A program made the translations under genes and the position numbers. Positions 1 to 10,000 of a stretch of 22,656 nucleotides of DNA are shown here, piece after piece; positions within the stretch are counted from its first letter, which is position 1, and each line of letters opens with the position of its first letter. The DNA is from Nemertoderma westbladi (lineage: Eukaryota > Xenacoelomorpha > Nemertodermatida > Nemertodermatidae), in contig JAUCBJ010008893.1 of assembly GCA_032718475.1 (NCBI GenBank), forward strand, positions 1-22,656. The letters run 5' to 3'. The notes under the pieces are model-generated. The model was not told where the DNA came from. It made no database searches and saw only the letters and a list, made by a program, of their open reading frames with translations.

Positions 1-1812
1 GCACTGGACGCCGCAAATTTAGGATCAAATAATTATATCCAGACAACCACCCCCCTTTTGTCAGTCCTACGAACCCCTGGGTTAACCTGTACTTCCTACA
101 GGTGCGAACTATTGCCATTCGTCAGTACGCGAGTACACATTAGGCACGGACAGCATACGTTCCATAATTTAGTGATTCATAGCACTGACTGTTTGGTACC
201 GGTTCGCTTTGTAGAACGTACATTAGTACCCCCCCCCCCTGTCTGGAGTTAGCTATTTGATCAGGCAAGGAGCATTTCTGCTACCGGCACACTGCTTGGC
301 CTAGGGAGGTTTATTAATATCCTACCGCGCCTTGCCACGTACTGATAGGTATTGCTGCTAACTACCGCAGCAACAAAGTTCTAGAATTAAATTAGTATAC
401 CAGATCAGCTAACGTACGGTAGCGATTAACCCCTATTCTTATCTTACAACCAGAATCTGGTATTAGTGCCGATCACGGGTGTAGTTACTAACACTGTGGT
501 TGCCCATTGGGTTGTGGATAGGAAGGAGAGAGCTTTGACGTCATTCGTGAGTATAAAGTTCTACAAACGCGACTAGTTTATTTTAGTAGCTAGCGCACGG
601 TATCATTTTAGTCAGAAAATCACTAAAACCTAGTAAAAGGAATTACACGAAATTGTTTTATTTGTAACACACCCACACACACACGCCCTAAAACATATCG
701 CCCTTAAAGTTCTACTAGCTATAGCGTACTATACATTACTTTAGGTGGAAATTATCTGTATTTGTACAATTAGGATCTGATTTGATTGCGGCAAAATAAG
801 GAGTATTTCACTTTCGTTATTAAACTGTTGTTTGTCTGGACAACGGTATTGTTACATTTAGGTTTGACCCTTTAGACTGATTTCGTACAGGGGGATCAGT
901 TATTGTTACATTTAGGTACGACCCCTTTTCGACTGATTTAGGACTGTCAGTGTTGTTACGCTAGGTCTGTTAACCCACTAGCTCGTATATAAACCATATA
1001 AATCACACCGCGGCAAGTTACTGTATTTAGGACTGTCAGTGATAGTTAGGATTCGCTGCGCGGGGATTGTTTTCCCGTGAGTTTGGTCTGTTACTGTAAC
1101 TGTACATCTGCCTCACCGGTTAGAGGACAGGTATCCTTCTGTCTAGTACGTAGGCATTAGACCCGCTCACGTACATAGAATAGATACAAGGCTCTGTTCC
1201 TCGCCAGTAGTCGTTTGTGTACTATATCTGTTTGTTTAGATATCCTGGACTGGGATTTGTTGTCAGATACTGTACAAGCCCGTATACATTACTAGAGTCT
1301 CATAGTAAGATACATCGTTACTAGGATCTGGTAAGCGGTATACTACTGGACCCTTACATCACAGGCACATTGTTTGCTGAATGAATAATAAACGCCGAGA
1401 TGCCAGTTTCTCTGGTTGGTAAGTTTTGTTCATGTTAGTTCACTATCATAATAAACCATCCAAGAAAACTCAAGTGCGACGTACAGACGTACTCTAGCAT
1501 TTTTATCGTTAGGCCTATTCTCTCAATACATGTGTTCAAAGAAATCAGTAACATGTATAGTATTCTTCGAGTAATATTTACTTTACAATGAAGAGGAGGG
1601 GCCTTCGCGCAGCACGTGACATCAACTTAGGTTAATTGTAAATTCGAAATAATTATTAGCAAAATTTAAGCAGATGTCCCCTAATCACTTTACCACTGGG
1701 TAAACTGCAGTCGATTTAAGACTTCATAAAAACTATTCTAGAATATCTATGATCTAGAATATATGTGCCAGATATCAATCAATTCAAGGAAGAAAGGATT
1801 ATAAAAAACTAA
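1..1812. other. left flank, no gene recognised
   Basis: No coding region is supported here. Short reading frames such as 58-252 lack family resemblance and are of chance length. The stretch holds an 11-base C run (229-239), a CA-rich patch near 668-686, two copies of a ~54-bp direct repeat (848 and 902), and an AT-rich TATA-like string near 985-1000. It could be intergenic DNA or an old, unrecognised interspersed repeat. Confidence 0.6.
848..955. repeat. two-copy ~54-bp direct repeat
   Basis: ATTGTTACATTTAGG occurs at 848 and again at 902. Each copy is followed by a GACCC(C)TTT...GACTGATTT block. The phrase TTAGGACTGTCAGTG that ends the second copy recurs about 90 bases later (near 1027). 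This is a small diverged tandem duplication with no known function. Confidence 0.65.
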
Positions 1813-1864
1813 ATGGCTGAAGGTTTTAATTTCAAACATTTAGAAAATGTTTCCTTTCTGCCTA

Positions 1865-2312
1865 CTAGCGGTAGACTGAAGAACTGCCGAAGGATTACCA
1901 TCCCAACAAATACGCAGCCTATGGATAGTCTAGCATGTATATCTGCCAGGTTTCAGCTTGAACTGATAACAAATTACAAAAAGAAAAATTTTTCACTTTC
2001 AGATTTTTCGATCTCTAGCGGCAAACTGTTGAAGTGTAGATGGGGTACAGTCCAACAAAAAAGCAGCCACTTTTCTAATAGGGCCTATGCCAAGTTTCAG
2101 CTTAATCGATCATTTAAAATCAAGGAAGCGGTTTAAATTTTTCATCTTCTGACATTTCCCGTTCTAGCGGCAGACTGGAGAACTGCGGACCGATGACCTT
2201 CTTCACAACGATGCAATATGCGGTATAGTACAAGCCAATATTCAGCTTTAAACGAATTAAAATCAAGGAAACGGGAGAAAGTTTTCTCTTTCAGACATTT
2301 CGCCCTCTAGCT
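1865..2312 (+). repeat. tandem ~145-150 bp repeat (R1), three units plus a stub
   Basis: The core CTAGCGG recurs at 1865, 2015 and 2164, with a truncated CCCTCTAG at 2303-2310. Spacings are 150, 149 and 143. Each unit continues with a GAACTGC-like block, then TTCAGCTT, AAAATCAAGGAA and a T-rich tail ending in CATTTCG before the next core. A 107-residue frame (1813-2136) runs across the units, but the repeat structure explains it and it is not called as a gene. A LINE fragment interrupts the fourth unit, and a further unit follows at 3134. Confidence 0.8.
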
Positions 2313-3046
2313 GTATGCTTGAGCATGTGGACGACTTCTGTTACCTGGGATCATGGATCCGGATCCGGATCCGGATGAGAGAACCTTCGAATAAGTAAGG
2401 GAAGCATGGGCAGCATTGAATGGCCTTTCCAGGATTTGTAAGTCACACAAAATTCATCGAAAACTTAAGGTCAAGGTCCGATTATTTAGAGCAGCAGTAG
2501 TCCCAGTACTCCTCTATGGGAGTCCATGCTGGGCTCTAAATGCTGAGGATACCAAATCTCTGGATGGCACATTCACAAGAATGCTACGCCGGGTTCATTG
2601 TGTCAAGTACAATGCACACATCTCCAACCAGACACTATATAACATTGGAGGTGTCTCATTGGTTCCCCCAAGCTTGACACTTGAACAAAGCCGCCTCCGC
2701 TTTGTAGGACATTGTTTTCGCCGTAAGGACCCGACTGGGCACATGCACAATCTTGCGATTAGGCAGCCCCATGGAGTGAATAAGCATGGTGGACAGCCCA
2801 TGACTTTCGTGAGACGCCTCCTAAAGGAAACTGGCCTTGAAGATGGAGACAATCTCGCGAAAGTCATGGGGGAAAGGGAGTTGTGGAGGTGCAACTTTGT
2901 TGATAAGCCGGCATAGCATTCTTAATGCACGCTGCATTGGTTGGGCTTGCCAATTGTGGATTGCATGGTGGTGACAAAATGTTTTCGTTAAGCCGGCATA
3001 GCATCTCAATGTGCAGTTTCAATGCAGCAGGTCGATTATAGAGTAG
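2313..3046 (+). mobile_element. LINE 3'-end fragment (same family as the intron-4 element)
   Basis: This stretch aligns closely with 9601-10232: the two share [36 protein letters not shown] and the downstream tail. Only the post-RT C-terminal part and the 3' UTR are present, so it is a strongly 5'-truncated insertion. Compared with the longer copy it carries a GGATCC triplication (2355-2372), an AAGGTC duplication near 2467-2478, and a partial 85-bp duplication of AAGCCGGCATAGCAT (2905 and 2990). It sits inside the R1 repeat array. I found no clear target-site duplication. Confidence 0.9.
2416..2916 (+). pseudogene. truncated LINE ORF2 C-terminus
   Basis: This open frame of 166 residues is the C-terminal, post-polymerase part of a non-LTR retrotransposon polyprotein. 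The block around residues 22-45 ([20 protein letters not shown]) is the region that follows the reverse-transcriptase palm in many craniofacial-development-protein-2-like LINEs. It ends FVDKPA-stop, like the intron-4 copy. The frame is broken just upstream, between the LGSWIR block and residue 1, near the GGATCC expansion. It has no endonuclease or RT catalytic core and is a dead fragment. It is still useful because it keeps the frame across the position where the longer copy is frameshifted. Confidence 0.88.
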
Positions 3047-3610
3047 CAGTGGATAACTTGAGATAAATCACCTTCCTTAAAAAGACGCAGCATGTTGTCT
3101 GGAACATATATTTCAAGATTAATCTTAAACACATTTTAAAAGATCAAGGAAATTGGGAAGGTTATTAATTTCATACATTTCGCCCTCTAGTGGCAGACTG
3201 GAGAACTGCAGACTGACTACCGACACCACAAAGACACTAAGACACAGGATGTGTTCTAGCATATATATCTTTAACGGATGATAAATAACGGAATGGGTTA
3301 ACTTAACTTTAAATTGGGGGGCTAAAATTTGGTACATTGATTGATTGTAGTAGTATTGACAAGTATTCGACTGAGAGCGTCATAAAAAGGAGACTGAGCG
3401 TGTTCAAAATGTTCTTCACGCCTGTAAAACCATACGCGCAATGTTTTCTGGATGGAATAAATAAGAAATAAACTGATTCAACAACAAAAATACAATTAAT
3501 TCTAAAATTCTTCAGGAAGCAAGCACCATAGGAGAAGCTATACAAAGCACCATAAAGCACATCTAACCATAGAACATCAACCAGCCAAATGTAATTAAAA
3601 ATTAATAAAC
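3047..3610. other. OPLAH 3' flank
   Basis: This stretch lies downstream of the OPLAH stop codon. It holds one R1 repeat unit (3134-3216) and otherwise AT-rich sequence. No AATAAA or ATTAAA is present on the minus strand between 3001 and 3610, so the polyadenylation site cannot be placed. Reading frames at 3125-3337 and 3309-3560 are short, hydrophobic, AT-rich products without family features. Confidence 0.55.
3134..3216 (+). repeat. R1 repeat unit right of the LINE fragment
   Basis: It contains GATCAAGGAA, then CATTTCGCCCTCTAGTGGC and GACTGGAGAACTGC, matching the unit boundaries at 2150-2190. It continues the array interrupted at 2312. The reverse complement of its core (CCACTAGAGGGCG) resembles the CTCF recognition consensus. 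Confidence 0.75.
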
Positions 3611-6600
3611 CTAGGAAGTTTGTTGAGTAACTGAATATTTACTGAGACTCCCTGGATTGAGTTCGAGACTTTGCTTACCTGCGAATCGCCGCTTCGTTTT
3701 ATGTGGCGGGACCCGGTTGGATTGTGGCGAACCGCCACCAAAACCTCCTCCCCCGGGAGATTCCAACCGGAACACATCCCCGGCACCCAAAACCAAAGAT
3801 CTCTTAGCCCCGATATTAACGATCTTACCGTTTTTAAAGATCACGGTATTGCGTCCGCGGGCACCGGGACTCCCCCCACTCATCCCGTACGGAGCAAACG
3901 ACCTTCTCTCACTCAGGATGCTCAGAGTCATCGGTTTCCTGAGGAGGAGTTCCCGGAGGACTCCGTCGCCTCCCACGAACTGCCCGGCGCCTCCGGTACC
4001 AAGATTCACCTCGAATCGCCGGAGAACCACCGGGTATCTTTTCTCGAGTATCTCCGGGTCGGTTATCCGGGTGTTCGTCATGTGCGAATGAACCGCGGAC
4101 CTCCCGTCCCACCCGGGCCCGGCACCGGCACCCCCCGCAACAGTCTCGTAGTATCCAACCGATTCGTCGCCGATCGTCAGGTTGTTCATGTCCCCCTGCG
4201 ACGCCGCGCACATCGAGAACGCGAGGAAGATGACGTCGCAAATGCGTTGCGACGTGGTCACGTTGGCACCGACCACGGCCGCATCCTGCGACGCCGAAAG
4301 GATAGAATGAGGCGGAATAACAATCCGTATGGGATACAGACAACCCTGGTTGAGGGGCATCTCGCGGCCGACCATAACCCGTAGACAGTAGATTAACGCC
4401 GCCTTGGTCACCGCCCTCGGGGCGTTGGTATTCCCGTAAACTTCGGATCCCGTCCCGCTGAAGTCGAACACCGCATCCCCGGTCTCGCAGTTGATCGAGA
4501 CCGCCAGGGCGATCGGAGTCCCGTCATCCATATAATCGGTAGCGCGCAAACTGGACAAACCTTTTTCTAACATATTATTCCCGACCTGTTTAAGCATGTC
4601 CCTAACAAACAGTTCGGCGTTCGACCTAATGTAATGCATGTACGCTTGAACCACACTCAACCCGTACTCCCCAATCAATCCTTGAACCAACGCGATTCCG
4701 TTTTGGTTAGCGGCGACCTGCGCTTTCAAGTCCGATAGATTATCGTGGAGGTTTCGCGTTCCGCTGCTCCCGGGTGCATCTCCTGGATCCAACAACCGAG
4801 ACGTGACCTCCTCCTCCTGAAACACTCCATCAACAACGAGTTTAAACGAATCGAAAGCGACTCCCTCCTGGGACAACGACGTCGAATGGGGCGGCATGGA
4901 GCCAGGAGAGATGCCGCCGATATCCGCGTGGTGGCCACGATTAGCAACGAAAAATACCGGGGCGGCGACACCCTCGTAATAAACGGGAGTGATGACAGTC
5001 ATGTCGGGAAGATGGCTGCCGCCACTGCACGGGTGATTGCACAAGATAACGTCGCCTTCCTTCATACCCCCAAGGACGTGTTCCATCTGGTATTGCACGG
5101 TTTCCTGCATCGCCCCCAAATGTACGGGAATGTGAGGCGCGTTGGCCACGAGTCCACCATCAGGGCCAAATATGGCGCAGGAGAAATCCAGACGCTCCTT
5201 AATGTTCGTGGAAATAGAAATCCGTTGGAGGACTCGGCCCATCTGCTCCGCGATGCTCATAAATCGATGAGAGAATATCGACAACTGAATGGCATCTAAA
5301 TCAGTGCCGATAACTTTCCCGAGCCCCGGTACGACCGATATGTTAACGTCTCCCCTTTCCGTAACCTCCGCCTTACATTCTGGTTCTACAACTATCGTGC
5401 TGTTCGCGTCGACTATAACGGCGGGACCGCGAACCTCGTGTCCGCTAAGAAGATCCTCCATTCGGTAAACAGCCGTGTCCGTAAATCCCGCCTCAAAATA
5501 ACATCGACAAACCGACGTTGATTCCGGTGGAGTAGTGCCGTTCCGCAAAGAGGAGAATGTTGGCATATCTGATTTCCCGGCGGCACGAACACGAATATCG
5601 TCTACTATTATGGCTCGGTTACGAACTATAAACCCAAATTCTCGTTGATACGTGGACAGGAATAAGGACATGTAATCGCCATAATTACTACGCTTAGACC
5701 CGCGTTCTCGCGTTCCACAGATCATTAACGCACAATCTGTTCGCTCGTATCTTAAATTCAGATAGTAATCGAATTTCATTTTATCTTCTAGGAAACCGTG
5801 TTCAGCCAACACAGACTTACATTTACTCTCCAAATCATCAAATCGCGCGTCAATGAATAGAATGTTCTCCTCAAGGAATTTACAGGACGCCGGTAGTTGA
5901 GCCTCGTGCACCACGTCCGCCAGGCCCATACCGTAAGCGGAAAGGATCCCCGCGTATTTGTGTACGACGACCTTGGACATCCCCAAACTCCGAGCAATGT
6001 CGCAGGCGTGTTGGCCACCGGCCCCACCGAAACAAGCCAGCATATGGTGCGCCGTGTCGAAGCCCTTAGCCTGGGTGAGATTGCGGATGGGGCGACACAT
6101 AGTCTCGTTGGCAACCTTAATAAACCCCAACGCTACCTCTTCTACCGACAATCCTTGATGTTGTTCGTTACTTTCTTTATAGAATGCGTTTACAGTTTCC
6201 TGCAGAGCAAACATGACTGCTTTAGATGCTTCTACGTTAATGGGTTGATCGGATTTCGGACCGAATATTTTCGGGAAGTATTGCGGAAGGACACGACGTA
6301 ACACGACGTTTGCATCGGTTATTGTCGCCGGTCCTCCTTTCCCGTAGCAGGCGGGCCCGGGATCGGCCCCGGCTGACTGCGGACCCACGACAAACAACCC
6401 GGAGTTGAAGAAGAGCCGCGAACCACCTCCCGCAGCCACCGTGTTGATATCGAGTTGCGGCGCTTGTATAGTGACCCCGGCCAAGGTGGTGTCGAACACG
6501 TGTTCGAAGTCACCGGCATAGCGGGACACGTCCGTGGAGGTGCCGCCCATGTCGAACCCGATAACGGGTTGTCTACCGTCGTAGCTGGTCGCAGCGAACC

Positions 6601-7020
6601 CCACCACGCCCCCAGCGGGCCCTGACAGTATCGCCCTGCTGCCAGTGAACCCCCCCATCGGGGTCAGCCCGCCGTCCGACTGCATGAAGAGGATGTTCGA
6701 TTGGTTGAGATCTGAGAATCCAGCGGCGAACCCTTTGATGTACTCTTTGATGCAGGGCGTCAGATACGCGTCTGCGCAGGCTGTATGCCCGCGGGGCACA
6801 ATGTGTATCATAGGCATAACCTGGCTAGACAACGAAATATTAGTGAAGCCAATATCCTCAGCTAATCGTCCAATCACTTCCTCATGTTGAGTCATCGAAT
6901 AGGAATGAAGGAGGACCACAGCAAGACTTCGTATTCCTTTGTTAAACACTTCAATCAGATTCTGTTTCAGTGTGTCAATGTTGATATCTTCTTGTATTAT
7001 AAATTCTTCACGAGTAGTAC
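3611..7020 (-). CDS. OPLAH: OPLAH exon 5 (bulk of the protein)
   Basis: This 3410-base exon holds residues ~154-1289: the end of the HydA N-terminal domain, the whole hydantoinase A domain and the whole hydantoinase B domain. The acceptor is TTATTTCTTAG|GT; its first two bases complete the Gly codon begun in exon 4 (VVTG-TTREEF). The open frame extends a further ~30 codons upstream into intron 4 (to 7111), but that peptide ([11 protein letters not shown]...) has no family resemblance and is intronic. The stop is TAG at 3613-3611. Base composition is much more GC-rich than the flanks, which explains several long shadow frames on the other strand. No inactivating change was seen. Confidence 0.96.
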
Positions 7021-10000
7021 CTAAGAAATAAAAATAAGCTGTTATTTTATTAATAAAGTAACGCAATGATTTCAACGGCCAGTTCAAAAGTATTTCGCAG
7101 CTAAGTGTCATAATGCCCTAATTCGATTTTTTCGGAATTTACCTTTTTATACAATTCCACACTTGCGGAGAATATTTACTGCAGAGAGGCCCTATATTTT
7201 TCTACATATTTTTTAGGCTCTCTTAAACAATTGCATTTTTTGACTTAGGGCTTTATGACACGATTGTAACACCAAAATTGTAGTTAAACTAGCAACCCAG
7301 GAGCGCCTTGTACCCAGTTAACAATAGAGTAATATGTTATATGATATATATGATATATATATATATATATGATATATATGATATAACAGATGAGGTTCTG
7401 ATTAAGGACATGGGGAGCGGTTGGCGACTCGCCCTCGCGTCAGCAGATGATAGTGGCAATGGTGGAATTGGTCTATTGATGAATCCAACTGCACATGCAG
7501 CATTGGACAAAATAGACCAAATCTCTAACCGCATCATCCGTTGCCACTTCTCATGTTCTGGAAGACTGGCTAAGAAGTTTCCTAAGGTGGTTCTGATTGT
7601 GTGCTACTCTCCAACTAGTGTTGCCCCTGTAGAGGAGGTGGAAAATTTCTACCACAATCTACAAGCAGCTACTGATGGAGTGGATCAGCATGCATTCTTA
7701 ACATTCCTGGGAGACTTTAATGCAAGTCTGCATCAATCACCTACATCGCCCTGGGTCTATAACAATAGTGTTAACCGAAATTCTGTCCATCTTCAGGATT
7801 TTATCTCTGGAAATGGATTGTTTTCGGCTGGAACCCAGTTCAAGAAGCGAACTGGAAAGCTATGGACTCATAGTGGACCCAGTGGTCATAAGTCCCAGAT
7901 AGACCATATTCTGTTTCGTAGGAAATACAGGAGCTCTATACAAGACTGTAATGTATTTACACTTCGACCCTTCTCCAGTGATCACCGCCTTATTGTGGCC
8001 AAGGTAAGACTTAGTCTGCGTGCTAGCAGAACAACGAAATCTGCCTTGCCGCGGCATGACTGGTCCTCTCTGTTGCAACAGCCAAGTGTGAGATCCAGCT
8101 TCACACTACAGCTGAGCAACATGTATGAGGTTCTTGCCTCTGAGGCGGCAGATCACTGTGAGGGCTATACTGCCTTTACAGAAGCAGTTAAGTTAGCAGC
8201 TGCAGAAACAGTTCCTGTATACCCTCGAAACAGGAAAAGGGCCCCCTGGACTGACAACAAAATTCAGAAGTGCCGAAATGACCTTCATAAGGCGCAGAAA
8301 GAGTCCCGACTCAAACAGACTACAGCGGCCAAGAATGCAGTTAAGGCTGCATCTAGGTCCCTGAACAGGCAGTACTCTGCTAATCTACAGGAGCTAATAA
8401 AGCAACAGGTTGATGCCATCAATGATGCTGACGACAGCAGGAAATCATCCCAGGCATGGAAATCGATCAATCTGCTTACTGGGCGGAAAAGCCAACCAAC
8501 CACCAAGGTTAAGGCTGAATCACCAGCTGATCGCCTCAATGGTTGGAAAGCCCACTTTGAAAAGCTCCTCAATAATGACAGGGTATTGCCTGATAACTTT
8601 ATAGAAGTAAAAGTGTCTGAGTCTGTACTCCCAGATATTCCCATTGGCGATATCTCCTTTGCAGAAGTGAAGGCTGCTGCAAAGAGCATTAAGACCAATC
8701 GTGCCAGTGGAGTAGATGGTGTTCCCCCTGAGGTCTTTAAAATACCTGAGTGTTTAAAGCTCATCTATCCCATCATAGTAGACATGTACCGAACAACAAG
8801 AGTCCCACAAGAAATGAAAACAAATAAGTTGGTGCCAGTTCCCAAGAAGGGCAACCTAACACTCTATGGTTCTTTTCGGGGAATCTCATTGATCTCGATT
8901 GCTGCAAAGCTATACAATAGGATTCTATTAAATCGCATCAGGGATCCCATTGAGAGACTGCTCCGTGGAAATCAGAATGGGTTCCGTAAAGGTCGTGGGA
9001 CCATGGAGCCCATTTTGGCACTTAGAAGGATAATTGAAGAGTTATCAAAAAAGAAGGACAGGCATCTGGCTGTTATCTTTATTGACTTCTTCAAGGCCTT
9101 TGATTCAGTCTCTCGCTCACGTATGTTCAGCATACTTTCATTATATGGGATTCCTGATGAAATTATTGCAGCAATCAGATCAGTATACGATGGTTCGACA
9201 ACATTTGTGTCTACTATTGACGGTGACACAGAACCATTTGAAGTGTTATGGGGCGTCCTCCAAGGAGACACACTTGCACCATTCTTGTTCATTATTGTGG
9301 TTGACTATGTTCTACGCATGTCCTTAGATCATTATAATGATGATGGGGTGATGATAACTCCACCTACTGGCTCCAGAAGTCGAGGAAATCCTGCCAAGTA
9401 CCTAACTGATCTAGACTTTGCTGATGACTTAGGAGTACTATCAGAATCACTAGAGGGAGCCCAACGGCTCCTCAGCTCATTGGAACATGCTGCTTCTAGT
9501 GTTGGTCTTTTTATTAACTCCAGAAAGACCAAAATTCTGACAGTTAACTTTGAAAGTCATCAGCAAGTCTCTGATCGGATGAGCATAAGCTCAAAGGATG
9601 GTATGCTTGAGCATGTGGATGACTTCTGTTACCTGGGATCATGGATCCGGAAGTCAGGTGAGGACCTTCGAATACGTAAGGGAAAGGCATGGGCAGCCTT
9701 GAATAGGCTTTCCAGGATTTGGAAGTCACCGAGAATTAAACGGAAACTTAAGGTCCGATTATTTAGAGCAGCAGTAGTTCCAGTACTCCTCTATGGGAGT
9801 CCATGCTGGGCTCTAACTGCTGAGGACACCAAATCTCTGGATGGCACTCACAAGAATGCTACGCCGGGTACATTGTGTCAAGTACAATGCACACATCTCC
9901 AACCAGACACTATATAACATTGGAGGCGTCTCATTGGTTCCCCCAAGCTTGACACAAGAACAAAATCGCCCCCGCTTTGCAGGACATTGCTTTCGCCGTG

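Noticed and set aside
1-1812. Left flank as an LTR (TATA-like string near 985, AATAAA near 1388)
   Set aside because: No second copy, no TG...CA boundary, primer-binding site or coding region was found in the window.
1813-2136. 107-residue plus-strand frame
   Set aside because: It crosses tandem R1 repeat units, and its residues show the repeat period rather than a protein family.
3657-4384. Two long plus-strand frames (144 and 237 residues) opposite the 3' end of OPLAH
   Set aside because: They are antisense shadows of a GC-rich, well-conserved exon. The products are Pro/Arg-rich and have no domain.
4745-5299. 184-residue plus-strand frame opposite OPLAH exon 5
   Set aside because: Antisense shadow. 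The minus strand encodes conserved hydantoinase B motifs throughout.
7021-7111. N-terminal extension [14 protein letters not shown]... of the exon-5 frame as a true start
   Set aside because: It lies upstream of a clear acceptor (TTATTTCTTAG), has no family match, and the real N-terminus is found in exons 1-4.
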